Source of the DNA: Candidatus Gastranaerophilales bacterium
GTDB taxonomy: Bacteria; Cyanobacteriota; Vampirovibrionia; Gastranaerophilales; Gastranaerophilaceae
Reading direction: 5' to 3'
DNA length: 44,988 nt
Assembly (NCBI GenBank): GCA_016280955.1
Contig: JAEEHV010000084.1
Location: 1 to 44,988 of the forward strand
The translations under genes and the position numbers were made by a program. Position 1 is the first letter of the stretch; the number at the start of each line of letters is the position of its first letter. Positions 34,249 to 41,816 of the stretch are shown here, one piece after another. The notes under the pieces were generated by a model. It made no database searches, was not told where the DNA came from, and saw only the letters and a program-made list of their open reading frames with translations.

Positions 34249-35148
34249 AGCATCTTCTATCATATCCAGATGCCCCTGCATTAAAAATTCCGTGAATACT
34301 TTTGTGTCAATTTGTGATGCAACAATTGACATTAAATCATCAGGTAATATAGATATCATATCTACCAATGATTCTTTTTCCAGAGCAATCATCGGTTTAA
34401 CCATTTCCGGTTTCATTAAAGTGTTAAGCATTCCGATATATGCATCAGGCTCAATCATTTGTAAATATTTGTTGTCTTTCTTTGTTATCTGAAATACCAG
34501 CTGCCGTTGAACATCAGGATCAATTTCAGATATGAATTTTCTGAATTTATCTTCAGGTAATGCAATAATACTGTCTATTATGCCCTGCGGATCTTCGACC
34601 TTTGAATACGGTTTCCCGGTAAGTCCTTCAATAAATTTTACCGTTACTTCAGGAGGCATATTGTTTAATTCATTTGCAATAATATATTTATCTAAATCTT
34701 TATTTTGGAAGAATGCTGCCATAGCATCTTCAGGTAACATTTCTATAATCTGTTGGAACGGAAATGCTTCCAGTATTACATTTACCAGTTCTTCGATATC
34801 AACATCGCCAAGCATATCCAGTAATTTTTCTTTAGTGAAAAAATACAGTCCCATTACCAAATCTTCTTTTTCAAGTAATGGAAGAATTTTTTCTCTTGTT
34901 GACGTGTCCATTTTGTGTAAAAGTACAAATTTATTTTCAACATCCGCCAGTCTGAAAATTTTCATAAGTTTTTCAGGTGAATGGTACATTTCTTTGGCAA
35001 AATTTACAGCTTGAGTATTTCCTTGTGCTGCTTCGGCTTCAATAATCTCATCAACAGTTTTAAGACCGTATTCGCCAACCATTCTTGAGGATGATATATT
35101 CATCCTTTCTGCGAAAAGTATCATATTTGCATCTATTACAAGTGACAT
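34237..35148 (-). CDS. Helical protein resembling MgtE-N/FliG modules, 303 aa
   Basis: The body consists of short helices with the rhythm seen in MgtE N-domains and FliG: KILPLLEKEDLVMGLYFF, KLLDMLGDVDIEELVNVIL, QIIEMLPEDAMAAFF, SLVDMISILPDDLMSIVA. The similarity is in pattern only, and the torque-generating FliG C-terminal residues are not evident. There is no signal peptide. AAGGAG is 5-6 nt before the ATG. The gene carries the shared GCAATT-N15-ACTTTATATATA block 24 nt upstream, as do the 79-aa and 933-aa orphans. Its 3' end overlaps the HEAT-like gene by 12 nt. Confidence 0.55.
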   Translation of the reverse strand: MSLVIDANMILFAERMNISSSRMVGEYGLKTVDEIIEAEAAQGNTQAVNFAKEMYHSPEKLMKIFRLADVENKFVLLHKMDTSTREKILPLLEKEDLVMGLYFFTKEKLLDMLGDVDIEELVNVILEAFPFQQIIEMLPEDAMAAFFQNKDLDKYIIANELNNMPPEVTVKFIEGLTGKPYSKVEDPQGIIDSIIALPEDKFRKFISEIDPDVQRQLVFQITKKDNKYLQMIEPDAYIGMLNTLMKPEMVKPMIALEKESLVDMISILPDDLMSIVASQIDTKVFTEFLMQGHLDMIEDALMI

Positions 35149-35172
35149 ATTTCTCCTTAGAGTTCTCTCTTA

Positions 35173-35228
35173 TATATATAAAGTATTTAATTATTAAATA
35201 ATTGCTTTTTTTATTAAGAATTGTAAAG
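35173..35228 (-). promoter_or_regulatory. Shared promoter-type block (copy B) plus 18-nt upstream element
   Basis: Minus strand: GCAATT (35205-35200), exactly 15 nt, ACTTTATATATA (35184-35173). The 18-nt element CTTTACAATTCTTAATAA (35228-35211) is identical to that at 17344-17327, but 5 nt instead of 15 nt from GCAATT, a shift of one helical turn. Confidence 0.6.
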
Positions 35229-35249
35229 TTGAATTTAATATGATATAAT
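35221..35249 (+). promoter_or_regulatory. Promoter of the alpha/beta-hydrolase-like gene
   Basis: TTGTAA (35221-35226), a 17-nt spacer and TATAAT (35244-35249) lie only 8 nt before the ATG. The expected transcription start falls on or beside the start codon. The -35 overlaps the 18-nt element of the divergent gene. Confidence 0.65.
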
Positions 35250-35257
35250 GAATTTGT

Positions 35258-36019
35258 ATGAAGAAGTTATTATTTATTTTATCATTATTTTTTATTATTT
35301 TAAACACAGTAAGTGCAGAAGGTATAAAAACAATAAAACAGCCCTACAAAATTACTGCATCTGACGGTTTTACAATAAATGCTACTCTTGAGTATCAGAA
35401 AGACAAAACTAAAATGGAATATAAAACTGTTGTTTTGCTTCATTCACTCGGTTACGATTCTCAGTGGTGGGAAAGTTTGCCGCAGGACTTGCTGAATAAA
35501 GGTTATGCAGTATTAACAATTGATTTAAGGGGACATGGTACAAGTGTTTATAATTCCAAACTGACAAGAGTTTCCTGGAAAAGTATGACGAATAAAGCTT
35601 TTGAGAAATATCCCGATGATGTTCAAGCGGTTATAAATACTATCATTTCGGAAAACAAACGCAAATTTTTCGATAATTGGGCAATTGTAGGTGTTGATAT
35701 CGGTGCTAGTACCGGAATCTGTATTGTTAATAAAATGCCCAATAAGCCCAAAACTATTGTAATGCTTTCTCCTGTTGTTAAGTCCAAAGGTTTGTACATA
35801 CCTGTTAAACTTGCAGAAATTGATAATGTTGATATATTATCAATTACCGGAAAAAATGATGTTGCCGGAAAGAAAGCTGAAAGATACCTGAAAAAATTTG
35901 CACAATCTGCTTTTATCAGTTATACTTCCGAGTCTAAATCTACCGGAATGCTTATGCTCAAGTCTGATGAAACATTAGCGAATGTTATAACGGCTTGGGT
36001 TGCTCAGTATTTGAAATAG
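35258..36019 (+). CDS. Exported alpha/beta-hydrolase-fold protein, probably inactive
   Basis: The 253-aa protein has a signal peptide (residues 1-20, ending NTVSA). The fold is clear: VVLLHSLGYDSQWW (oxyanion loop), LTIDLRGHGTS, and the nucleophile elbow at about 144-152. The elbow reads GVDIGAS, so Asp147 stands where Ser is expected. The acidic position is kept (GKNDVAG), but no His is present in the last 90 residues, so the triad is lost. It may bind a ligand without catalysis. The mRNA is probably leaderless, from the promoter at 35221. A terminator follows. Confidence 0.7.
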   Translation: MKKLLFILSLFFIILNTVSAEGIKTIKQPYKITASDGFTINATLEYQKDKTKMEYKTVVLLHSLGYDSQWWESLPQDLLNKGYAVLTIDLRGHGTSVYNSKLTRVSWKSMTNKAFEKYPDDVQAVINTIISENKRKFFDNWAIVGVDIGASTGICIVNKMPNKPKTIVMLSPVVKSKGLYIPVKLAEIDNVDILSITGKNDVAGKKAERYLKKFAQSAFISYTSESKSTGMLMLKSDETLANVITAWVAQYLK

Positions 36020-36053
36020 TGATATTACAACATAAAGGTTTTAATTATAAAAG

Positions 36054-36080
36054 GAAAGCCGGACTTTTGTCCGGCATTTT
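36054..36080 (+). terminator. Rho-independent terminator
   Basis: GCCGGAC TTTT GTCCGGC, flanked by AAA and ATTTTC, gives a stable 7-bp stem after the hydrolase-like gene. It also lies just past the 3' end of the convergent 933-aa gene. Confidence 0.8.
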
Positions 36081-36151
36081 CTTAGTTAACCATCTTACAT
36101 CTTAACTTATGTACTAATTTAATTCTATTATATTTAATTTAGATTTCCTCC

Positions 36152-38953
36152 TTATTTACTTTGGTCTTGGTTTTCTTTCTCAGCCTGTTGTTCTCTGTAT
36201 TGATTAACAACATTTTTGATTATATAATCCAGTTTCATTGCGGTAGATCTTGTTACATTTCTTTCAAACCAACCGCTTTCAACATTGATTAAGTTTTCAA
36301 GAAATTCTGTATCTTCATCAGAGAGTTCAATATCTTTTATGTTGCCTATGACTGATAAAACTTGTTCTGCAATTCTTAACACAAAGTATTCTTTGTATAA
36401 CATTGTTTTACCTTTATATTTTGCTTCATTATTGAAATAACCCCATTCACCGAAGAGCTGCATACATAATGGATCTTGTAAAATTGTTCTCTCGTCTTCA
36501 TAAGCTTCAAGGAATGATATAATATCTTCTGGTTCTTTATAGTTAATAAATGTTCTTAATATTCTTGACGCTCTGTTTTCTTCTTGTTCGTCCGTATCAC
36601 CGGCAAGTGCATCTTGTAATTTTATTGCAAATGCTTTTGGATCACCGTATTGTGGACAGTCGCATCTCTTACCATTTACAAGTACGCAGCTTCCGTCTTC
36701 ATTTATTTCTTTTATTTGTTTCATTTCTTTAAGTTTGTTATCTTCGAATTTATAATATGTCTTTTTGCCTGATGTTGTTACAAACCAGCCTTTTACTTTA
36801 AGTTCTTCAATTCCGAGTGATTTACATTTATTGTATGTAAGTTCGTTATATTCGCCTTTAAAGTTATTAATTTCTTTTGCATGCGGATGGTTCTTTTTAT
36901 ATTCTTCATCTTTCTTCTTTTTAGCTTCTGCTTTTGCTTTAGCTTCTTTTTCCGCTTTTATTTCTGCTTCTGTTTTAATTTCATCTGTAACAAATGTTTC
37001 AAAATTGTCATCATCTTCATAAAGTTTTTCAAGTGTTACTGCTTTATCAACACCGTCTATTTTGAATCTGATTGCTCCGCCTTTTGCTGTAACTTCTTTT
37101 ACGTTTTTAATTTTTAAAAGCTGATTATTTCTCCAGATAAAGTAGTCATTAGAAGTTTCTGCTTTAAACAACGGATATTTTGGTATTATGCTTCCGACCG
37201 AGCCAAGCCATTTGATTCTTTTTTCATCAACAAGATCCTGAACAACCGCTATTTCATAATTGTAATCAAGTATATCTGATGATGTTGCCTGTGTTGATGT
37301 ATTGGGTACGATAACACCATCTTCACGTAATGTTGCAGGAACAAGTTTATTATCAACTAATTTGTAATATTTACAAGCAATTGGTGTAAATTCTTTTTTT
37401 GCTTCTCCGTTTGACTGTTCATATTTTTGTTTTGAAACGAAGTGACCTGTTGCATCTTTATAAAATGCGGCAGTTCTGTAAACACCGTCTTTTCCGGGAA
37501 CTTTTATTAATTGTCCTTCATCTACCAATGATTGAATATTTTCATTTGTAACCGGTCCGATTGCTTCGATTCTGTTATTTTCTTCTTCACGTAATTCTTC
37601 GGATTTTTCAATATTATCCACTTCTTCCGGTTTTGTTATGTTTTCTGATTTTAAGTCTGCTTCTGTTTCCTTAATAATTGTTTTTTCGTCTATTAAGCCT
37701 TCTCTAATTTCATTAAAATCTTTTTTATATTTACTTGTTATGTGTTGATTAATTCTTTCTGCTTCCATCATTCTTAATCTTGCATAGAGTTGATCGAATG
37801 CATCCGCAAGTGCATATATTTTTGATTTGGTTAAATTATCAGGTGAATTTTTTGTAACTTCATTCAGTTTATTTTGTACAGCATTTCTGTCTGCTTTAAG
37901 TTTCGGATAGTTACCTGATGCGGACCAATTATCTGCTCTTGTTAATAATCCTTTTGTCAGATTTTCAATTGCTTCTACATAAGATTTTGCTGCTTCTTTT
38001 TCCGGTATTTTTGCATCACTTGACGTGTCAGGAAGGTTATTTGCAACATGTCTTAGTATGCTCTTTGTTTCGTCAGAGTGATAAACATCATTCCAATTGC
38101 TGATTATACCGAGTATATTGTTTTCATTAATACTTGCTGCAAAAGGAACAAATGTTTCAATGCTTACACTAGGTGTTTTGTTGTTGTCTTTTTTTAGTTT
38201 TTGATATAAATCGTTGATAGCAGCTTTTGATCTCCAGTCAATGTGACTATCGCCGTTTTTACCAGTAGTATATATATCTTTTTCATTTAAGAATTTTGAT
38301 ATATTAAAACCGCCATCAACAAGCAATGATTTTACATCATCTTTTGCATAAATTGCTTTCATCAGCTTATCTTCAGGTATAAGTTTTAGAACAGCTTTCA
38401 TTTCTTTAAGTCTGTCTTCAGCTTTTTCTTCCTTCATAGCATCTTCTGCTCTTTTAATAAGACTTTCTGCTAATGGGGAACCTAAATCACTTAATACTTT
38501 TTTGATATCATTAAATCTGTCATTCAAGGCTTTTGCAGTTTTAGCTTCATCCTTTTTATCTTCCTGTTCTCTTGCTTCTCTTTTTGCTTTTTCTTCTTCA
38601 GTTTCAGGTTTTTGCTGCCAAGGCGGTGTGATTTGCGGGAATTGCCAATTTGAACCGATTCCGCTAAAGCCTCCTGTAAAACCACCATTATTATATGCTC
38701 CGGGTGTGGTAAACAAAGCCGGATTCTGCTGCATTTTTCTTACTGTCTGTTCCCATGCTAATTTTGGATCTAGAAGATAATCATAACTGCTGTTATATGG
38801 AAATGTTGGGAATATATCGATGTTGCTGCTGTATGACGGCATAAAATAGGATCTCTTTAACAGAGAGTCCTGAATATTAGTATCAACACTTAATGATAGT
38901 GTTGCCCAAGGAGAACCGCTTATTAGTCTGTAATCGAAGAATCCATATCCCAT
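36152..38953 (-). CDS. Large orphan protein, 933 aa
   Basis: I recognise no family. There is no signal peptide. Residues 1-115 are aromatic-, Pro- and Gly-rich (GFFDYRLISGSPW, GGFTGGFSGIGSNWQFP). A charged coiled-coil follows at about 117-145 (EEEKAKREAREQEDKKDE), then helical domains to about 470, then repeated strand modules (about 475-620) such as GQLIKVPGKDGVYR and YKLVDNKLVPATLREDG. A second Lys/Glu/Ala coiled-coil spans about 655-690, and a Cys pair occurs in KRCDCPQ. The last 150 residues are helical. The start follows AAGAGG and the shared promoter block. A structural or scaffold role is possible but unproven. Confidence 0.6.
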   Translation of the reverse strand: MGYGFFDYRLISGSPWATLSLSVDTNIQDSLLKRSYFMPSYSSNIDIFPTFPYNSSYDYLLDPKLAWEQTVRKMQQNPALFTTPGAYNNGGFTGGFSGIGSNWQFPQITPPWQQKPETEEEKAKREAREQEDKKDEAKTAKALNDRFNDIKKVLSDLGSPLAESLIKRAEDAMKEEKAEDRLKEMKAVLKLIPEDKLMKAIYAKDDVKSLLVDGGFNISKFLNEKDIYTTGKNGDSHIDWRSKAAINDLYQKLKKDNNKTPSVSIETFVPFAASINENNILGIISNWNDVYHSDETKSILRHVANNLPDTSSDAKIPEKEAAKSYVEAIENLTKGLLTRADNWSASGNYPKLKADRNAVQNKLNEVTKNSPDNLTKSKIYALADAFDQLYARLRMMEAERINQHITSKYKKDFNEIREGLIDEKTIIKETEADLKSENITKPEEVDNIEKSEELREEENNRIEAIGPVTNENIQSLVDEGQLIKVPGKDGVYRTAAFYKDATGHFVSKQKYEQSNGEAKKEFTPIACKYYKLVDNKLVPATLREDGVIVPNTSTQATSSDILDYNYEIAVVQDLVDEKRIKWLGSVGSIIPKYPLFKAETSNDYFIWRNNQLLKIKNVKEVTAKGGAIRFKIDGVDKAVTLEKLYEDDDNFETFVTDEIKTEAEIKAEKEAKAKAEAKKKKDEEYKKNHPHAKEINNFKGEYNELTYNKCKSLGIEELKVKGWFVTTSGKKTYYKFEDNKLKEMKQIKEINEDGSCVLVNGKRCDCPQYGDPKAFAIKLQDALAGDTDEQEENRASRILRTFINYKEPEDIISFLEAYEDERTILQDPLCMQLFGEWGYFNNEAKYKGKTMLYKEYFVLRIAEQVLSVIGNIKDIELSDEDTEFLENLINVESGWFERNVTRSTAMKLDYIIKNVVNQYREQQAEKENQDQSK

Positions 38954-38981
38954 TGATTTTTATACCTCTTGTTATCCCTTA

Positions 38982-39014
38982 TATATATAAAGTCTATCAA
39001 CTATATAAAATTGC
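38982..39014 (-). promoter_or_regulatory. Shared promoter-type block (copy C)
   Basis: Minus strand: GCAATT (39014-39009), exactly 15 nt, ACTTTATATATA (38993-38982), 28 nt before the 933-aa start. Copies A and B are at 17279 and 35173. Confidence 0.6.
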
Positions 39015-39222
39015 TTTAAAATTTTAATATTCTTAATAAATGTTTACAATTTGCATTAATAATTATATTCCTGTCAATTTATTGTAAATGTAGTGTCATG
39101 CTCAATATTCATCAGCTTTTTGATGAATATACTTTGCAGATAATGTTATATATTTAATTCTAAATAATTATATAATTACTTATTCTCAAGAGTGATTTTT
39201 GTTGATTTTGTGTTTTCAACTG
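39015..39222. other. Intergenic stretch with a 10-bp hairpin
   Basis: The region between the divergent 933-aa and 50-aa genes totals about 370 nt. Apart from the two promoters it holds a perfect hairpin, ATATTCATCA / TGATGAATAT, with a 6-nt loop (39105-39130). It has no T run, so it is not an obvious terminator. I see no other gene in the stretch. Confidence 0.4.
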
Positions 39223-39251
39223 TTGCGGAGTTTCATTATTTATGGTAGAAT
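39223..39251 (+). promoter_or_regulatory. Promoter of the 50-aa gene
   Basis: TTGCGG (39223-39228), a 17-nt spacer and TAGAAT (39246-39251) lie about 74 nt before the ATG. Neither box is perfect. Confidence 0.45.
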
Positions 39252-39324
39252 CGTTATGTAAAGTGTAGATTTTAACTGAATTAATTATATATATTGTGTG
39301 TTACTAAGATAGGAGAAGAAAATT

Positions 39325-39477
39325 ATGAAAATCATCTCTAAAGATTCCAAAACAGTTAAGTCTGCTTTTAATGACGAATTTGAAAGTTATTTGAAAAAAC
39401 AACAAGTAAAAACAACCTTTAACGGAACTGAGGTTGAGTCCTTTTCTTGGTACAGAAAAGCATTAGGTTTAGCATAG
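39325..39477 (+). CDS. Small protein, 50 aa
   Basis: The frame starts MKIISKDSKTVKSAFNDEF and ends SFSWYRKALGLA. AGGAG lies 9 nt before the ATG, with a candidate promoter at 39223 and a terminator at 39556, making a complete small transcription unit. The protein is soluble and basic, with an amphipathic helix (SAFNDEFESYLKKQQ). The C-terminal VESFSWYRKALGLA is aromatic. No family is recognised. Confidence 0.55.
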   Translation: MKIISKDSKTVKSAFNDEFESYLKKQQVKTTFNGTEVESFSWYRKALGLA

Positions 39478-39555
39478 GTTCGTTTAAATAACAATCAGAG
39501 TTTATATGAAGTGTTTATCTTGGGGAAAGTTGGGGTAAACATAAGGTCTTTTTGA

Positions 39556-39596
39556 GTGCATAAATATTTGCAGATGCAATGTTTATGCACTTTTTT
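39556..39596 (+). terminator. Rho-independent terminator after the 50-aa gene
   Basis: GTGCATAAA / TTTATGCAC form a 9-bp stem with a 17-nt loop, followed by six T. Confidence 0.7.
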
Positions 39597-39615
39597 AATG
39601 CTGCAGGTAAATTCT

Positions 39616-40359
39616 TTATGAATCAGCATTTCCTACGGTTGTATTACCTATTTCATTTCCTGCTATCATCAGTGCAAACGGAACAAGTTTCTGAATATAA
39701 TCTGTAATTTTTGAATGACTGATTTGTCTTGCTGCTACGCAAATATCATCTAAATGGGCTGAAAAATCACTCGCCTGTACAGGGCGTCCTTTGCCCTGAT
39801 GGAATATTTTTTCATTAATTTTATTTGCTACTATGTTTGCGGTGAATACTCCGGCTATAAGACCTGCCATTGCCATCACGGCTTGAGGTATTTTTGATCT
39901 GAATGTTTCTTTTCCTTTAGGTCTGCACTTATCCCACCACTTGTTACCGTATTTATACCCTTTTCTTGAACAAAATACAGTAAATATAATCGGAAGTGAT
40001 ATGTTTGTCATTTGCAGCAGAGCTTCTCTCAATTTCGCTTTTCGATTATCTTTGTTTTTATCAATTAAATAACCGCCGGTTAAGCCGCCAAGACAAGAAC
40101 CTGCACCTATCATAATAACCGGTACGTCATCAAAATCAATTTTGTTCCAGTAGCAATTATTTAAATTTTTAAACATTTTATTTGGAGAAAGCGAATATCC
40201 TTTCATTTTTGCGTGGCATGCCATACCTGCAAATGCTCCTATTGCGGTAGTTCCTGCTACAAGATATTTTTCACGGTTATTATACGGACTGTCTGCCCAA
40301 GGGTTATTATGTCCGAAATTCGGATTATTTTCAGTTTTATTTATCCGATTAATATTCAT
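39616..40359 (-). CDS. Uncharacterised membrane protein with NNPNFG N-terminus, 247 aa
   Basis: The N-terminus MNINRINKTENNPNFGHNN resembles that of the protein at 8602. Four hydrophobic, Gly/Ala-rich segments follow: LVAGTTAIGAFAGMACHA, VIMIGAGSCLGGLTGGYLI, ISLPIIFTVFCS and VMAMAGLIAGVFTANIV. It is probably an integral membrane protein with Gly-zipper-like helices. The start at 40359 follows GGAAGGAAG; an in-frame GTG at 40374 is less likely. No family is recognised. Confidence 0.55.
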   Translation of the reverse strand: MNINRINKTENNPNFGHNNPWADSPYNNREKYLVAGTTAIGAFAGMACHAKMKGYSLSPNKMFKNLNNCYWNKIDFDDVPVIMIGAGSCLGGLTGGYLIDKNKDNRKAKLREALLQMTNISLPIIFTVFCSRKGYKYGNKWWDKCRPKGKETFRSKIPQAVMAMAGLIAGVFTANIVANKINEKIFHQGKGRPVQASDFSAHLDDICVAARQISHSKITDYIQKLVPFALMIAGNEIGNTTVGNADS

Positions 40360-40423
40360 ACCACTTCCTTCCACAGTTAATAAAACATGTGAAAGAAAAA
40401 ATTTGCTTTTGTGTTAAAAAATC

Positions 40424-40900
40424 TTAACAAAGAGGGGAACTAAATTTGGATATTTCCTCAAAGTATTTTTCTAATGCTTTATAACCGTTGTATATTTCGT
40501 TAGTGACGGTTGCATATCTGCTGGCAATAATATATTTAAGTTCTTTTGCTCTTATTTGTATAATCTGGTCAGCATCTTTTCTTAATAATTCATTTGCTGA
40601 AGTGGACCATTTTTTGAGATATGAAAGTTCTTCATTCACTTGTTTTACAGTAGAAAATTCAAGAGTGTTAAAATCATATTTTTTAAGCAGCTGCAGCTCT
40701 GTATTTGAAATTCTGCTCTGGACTGCCTGAAAACGATATACTTTTTTAATTATTACATAGTTATCGGCAACACGTCTGTGAGAATATGGTACGGCACTTC
40801 TTGCTAGTAGTGCGGATGTCGAAAGTGCGGTAAAAGAATCTTCATTTTCCGACAATGTACTTTGCATCGGGTGTATTGTTTCTAACTTTTTATCAGCCAC
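40424..40900 (-). CDS. Uncharacterised helical protein, 158 aa
   Basis: This soluble, mostly helical protein has a flexible Ser/Thr-rich N-terminus (1-35) and long charged helices (about 48-150, including NEELSYLKKWSTSANELLRK). It ends with a Cys. No family is recognised. AAGGAGAAG lies 4-5 nt before the ATG. It lies downstream of nadC on the same strand (about 85 nt) and upstream of the membrane protein at 40359, so it may share a transcript with one or both. Confidence 0.55.
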   Translation of the reverse strand: MADKKLETIHPMQSTLSENEDSFTALSTSALLARSAVPYSHRRVADNYVIIKKVYRFQAVQSRISNTELQLLKKYDFNTLEFSTVKQVNEELSYLKKWSTSANELLRKDADQIIQIRAKELKYIIASRYATVTNEIYNGYKALEKYFEEISKFSSPLC

Positions 40901-40985
40901 TTCTCCTTACTCCTTTTTCCCATATTAATTTTATGATACAAAAAGATGAAAAATTTGTCACTAAATGTGAAATAATTTTTTACAA

Positions 40986-41816
40986 TTACATATCAAGTCC
41001 CAAATCCAATGTCGGTGCTTTTGCAACAATGGCACTTGAAGATATTATATCGACACCCGTAGCTGCAATTTCGTGTACTGTACTCAGATTAACATTTCCG
41101 CTCGCTTCAGTTATTGCCCTGCCGTTAATAAGTTTTACGCACTCTCTCATCTTTTCTGTATCCATATTATCGAGCATTATTATATCTGCCTTGCATTCGA
41201 TTGCTTCTTTAACCTGTTCTATATTGTCGCACTCAACTTCAATTTTATGGGCATGCGATATGTTTTGTTTAAGTTTTTTTACTGCATTTGTGAGAGAGCC
41301 TGCAAATTTTATGTGGTTATCTTTAATCATTGCACAATCAGACAGGTTAAATCTGTGTAATGCCCCGCCGCCTGTTTTTACCGAATATTTTTCAAATGCT
41401 CTGAATCCCGGTGTCGTTTTCCTTGTGTCAACAATTTTTGCGTTATATTCTCCGATAGCTTTTTGGTATTTGTTTGTTTCTGTTGCAATTCCGCTCATTC
41501 TTTGTATGTAATTTAGTGCGGTTCTTTCTCCCATAAGTATATATCTTGCAGGACCTTTTATATCAGCTATTTTATCGCCTTTTTTAATTTCATCACCGTC
41601 ATTGAAATAAAATTTGATTTCAATATCCGGAGAAAGAACTTTAAATACGGTTTCAAAAACACTTTTTCCGCAGAAAATTCCGTCTGTTCTTGTGTTGAGA
41701 GTGCAAGACATTGTATCATTTTCAGAGGTTAAATAATCTGTTGTAATATCACCAAATCCTATATCTTCTTCCAGTGCATTTTTTACATGTTTTTCAACAA
41801 AAAATCTGTTAAGCAT
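40986..41816 (-). CDS. nadC: Nicotinate-nucleotide pyrophosphorylase (quinolinate PRTase)
   Basis: The 276-aa protein has the NadC architecture: EDIGFGDITTDYL at the N-terminus, GERTALNYIQRMSGIAT, DTRKTTPGFRAFEKYSVKTGGG and HRFNLSD, and the barrel strands VECDN and IMLDNM. NadC converts quinolinate and PRPP to nicotinate mononucleotide. Its start overlaps the end of nadB by 8 nt, so translation is probably coupled. NadA is not in the window. Confidence 0.95.
   Translation of the reverse strand: MLNRFFVEKHVKNALEEDIGFGDITTDYLTSENDTMSCTLNTRTDGIFCGKSVFETVFKVLSPDIEIKFYFNDGDEIKKGDKIADIKGPARYILMGERTALNYIQRMSGIATETNKYQKAIGEYNAKIVDTRKTTPGFRAFEKYSVKTGGGALHRFNLSDCAMIKDNHIKFAGSLTNAVKKLKQNISHAHKIEVECDNIEQVKEAIECKADIIMLDNMDTEKMRECVKLINGRAITEASGNVNLSTVHEIAATGVDIISSSAIVAKAPTLDLGLDM

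Noticed and set aside
34532..35014. 160-codon open frame antisense to the 303-aa gene
   Set aside because: It is a Ser/Ile/Phe-rich shadow of a Glu/Asp-rich gene; the 303-aa gene has promoter and ribosome binding site support.
36881..37117. Hydrophobic Phe/Cys-rich open frame opposite the 933-aa gene
   Set aside because: It is the complement of a Lys/Glu/Ala coiled-coil, which always produces such frames.
40855..41511. 218-codon open frame antisense to nadC
   Set aside because: It is a mirror of a strongly conserved enzyme gene; its hydrophobic translation is an artefact of AT-rich antisense coding.
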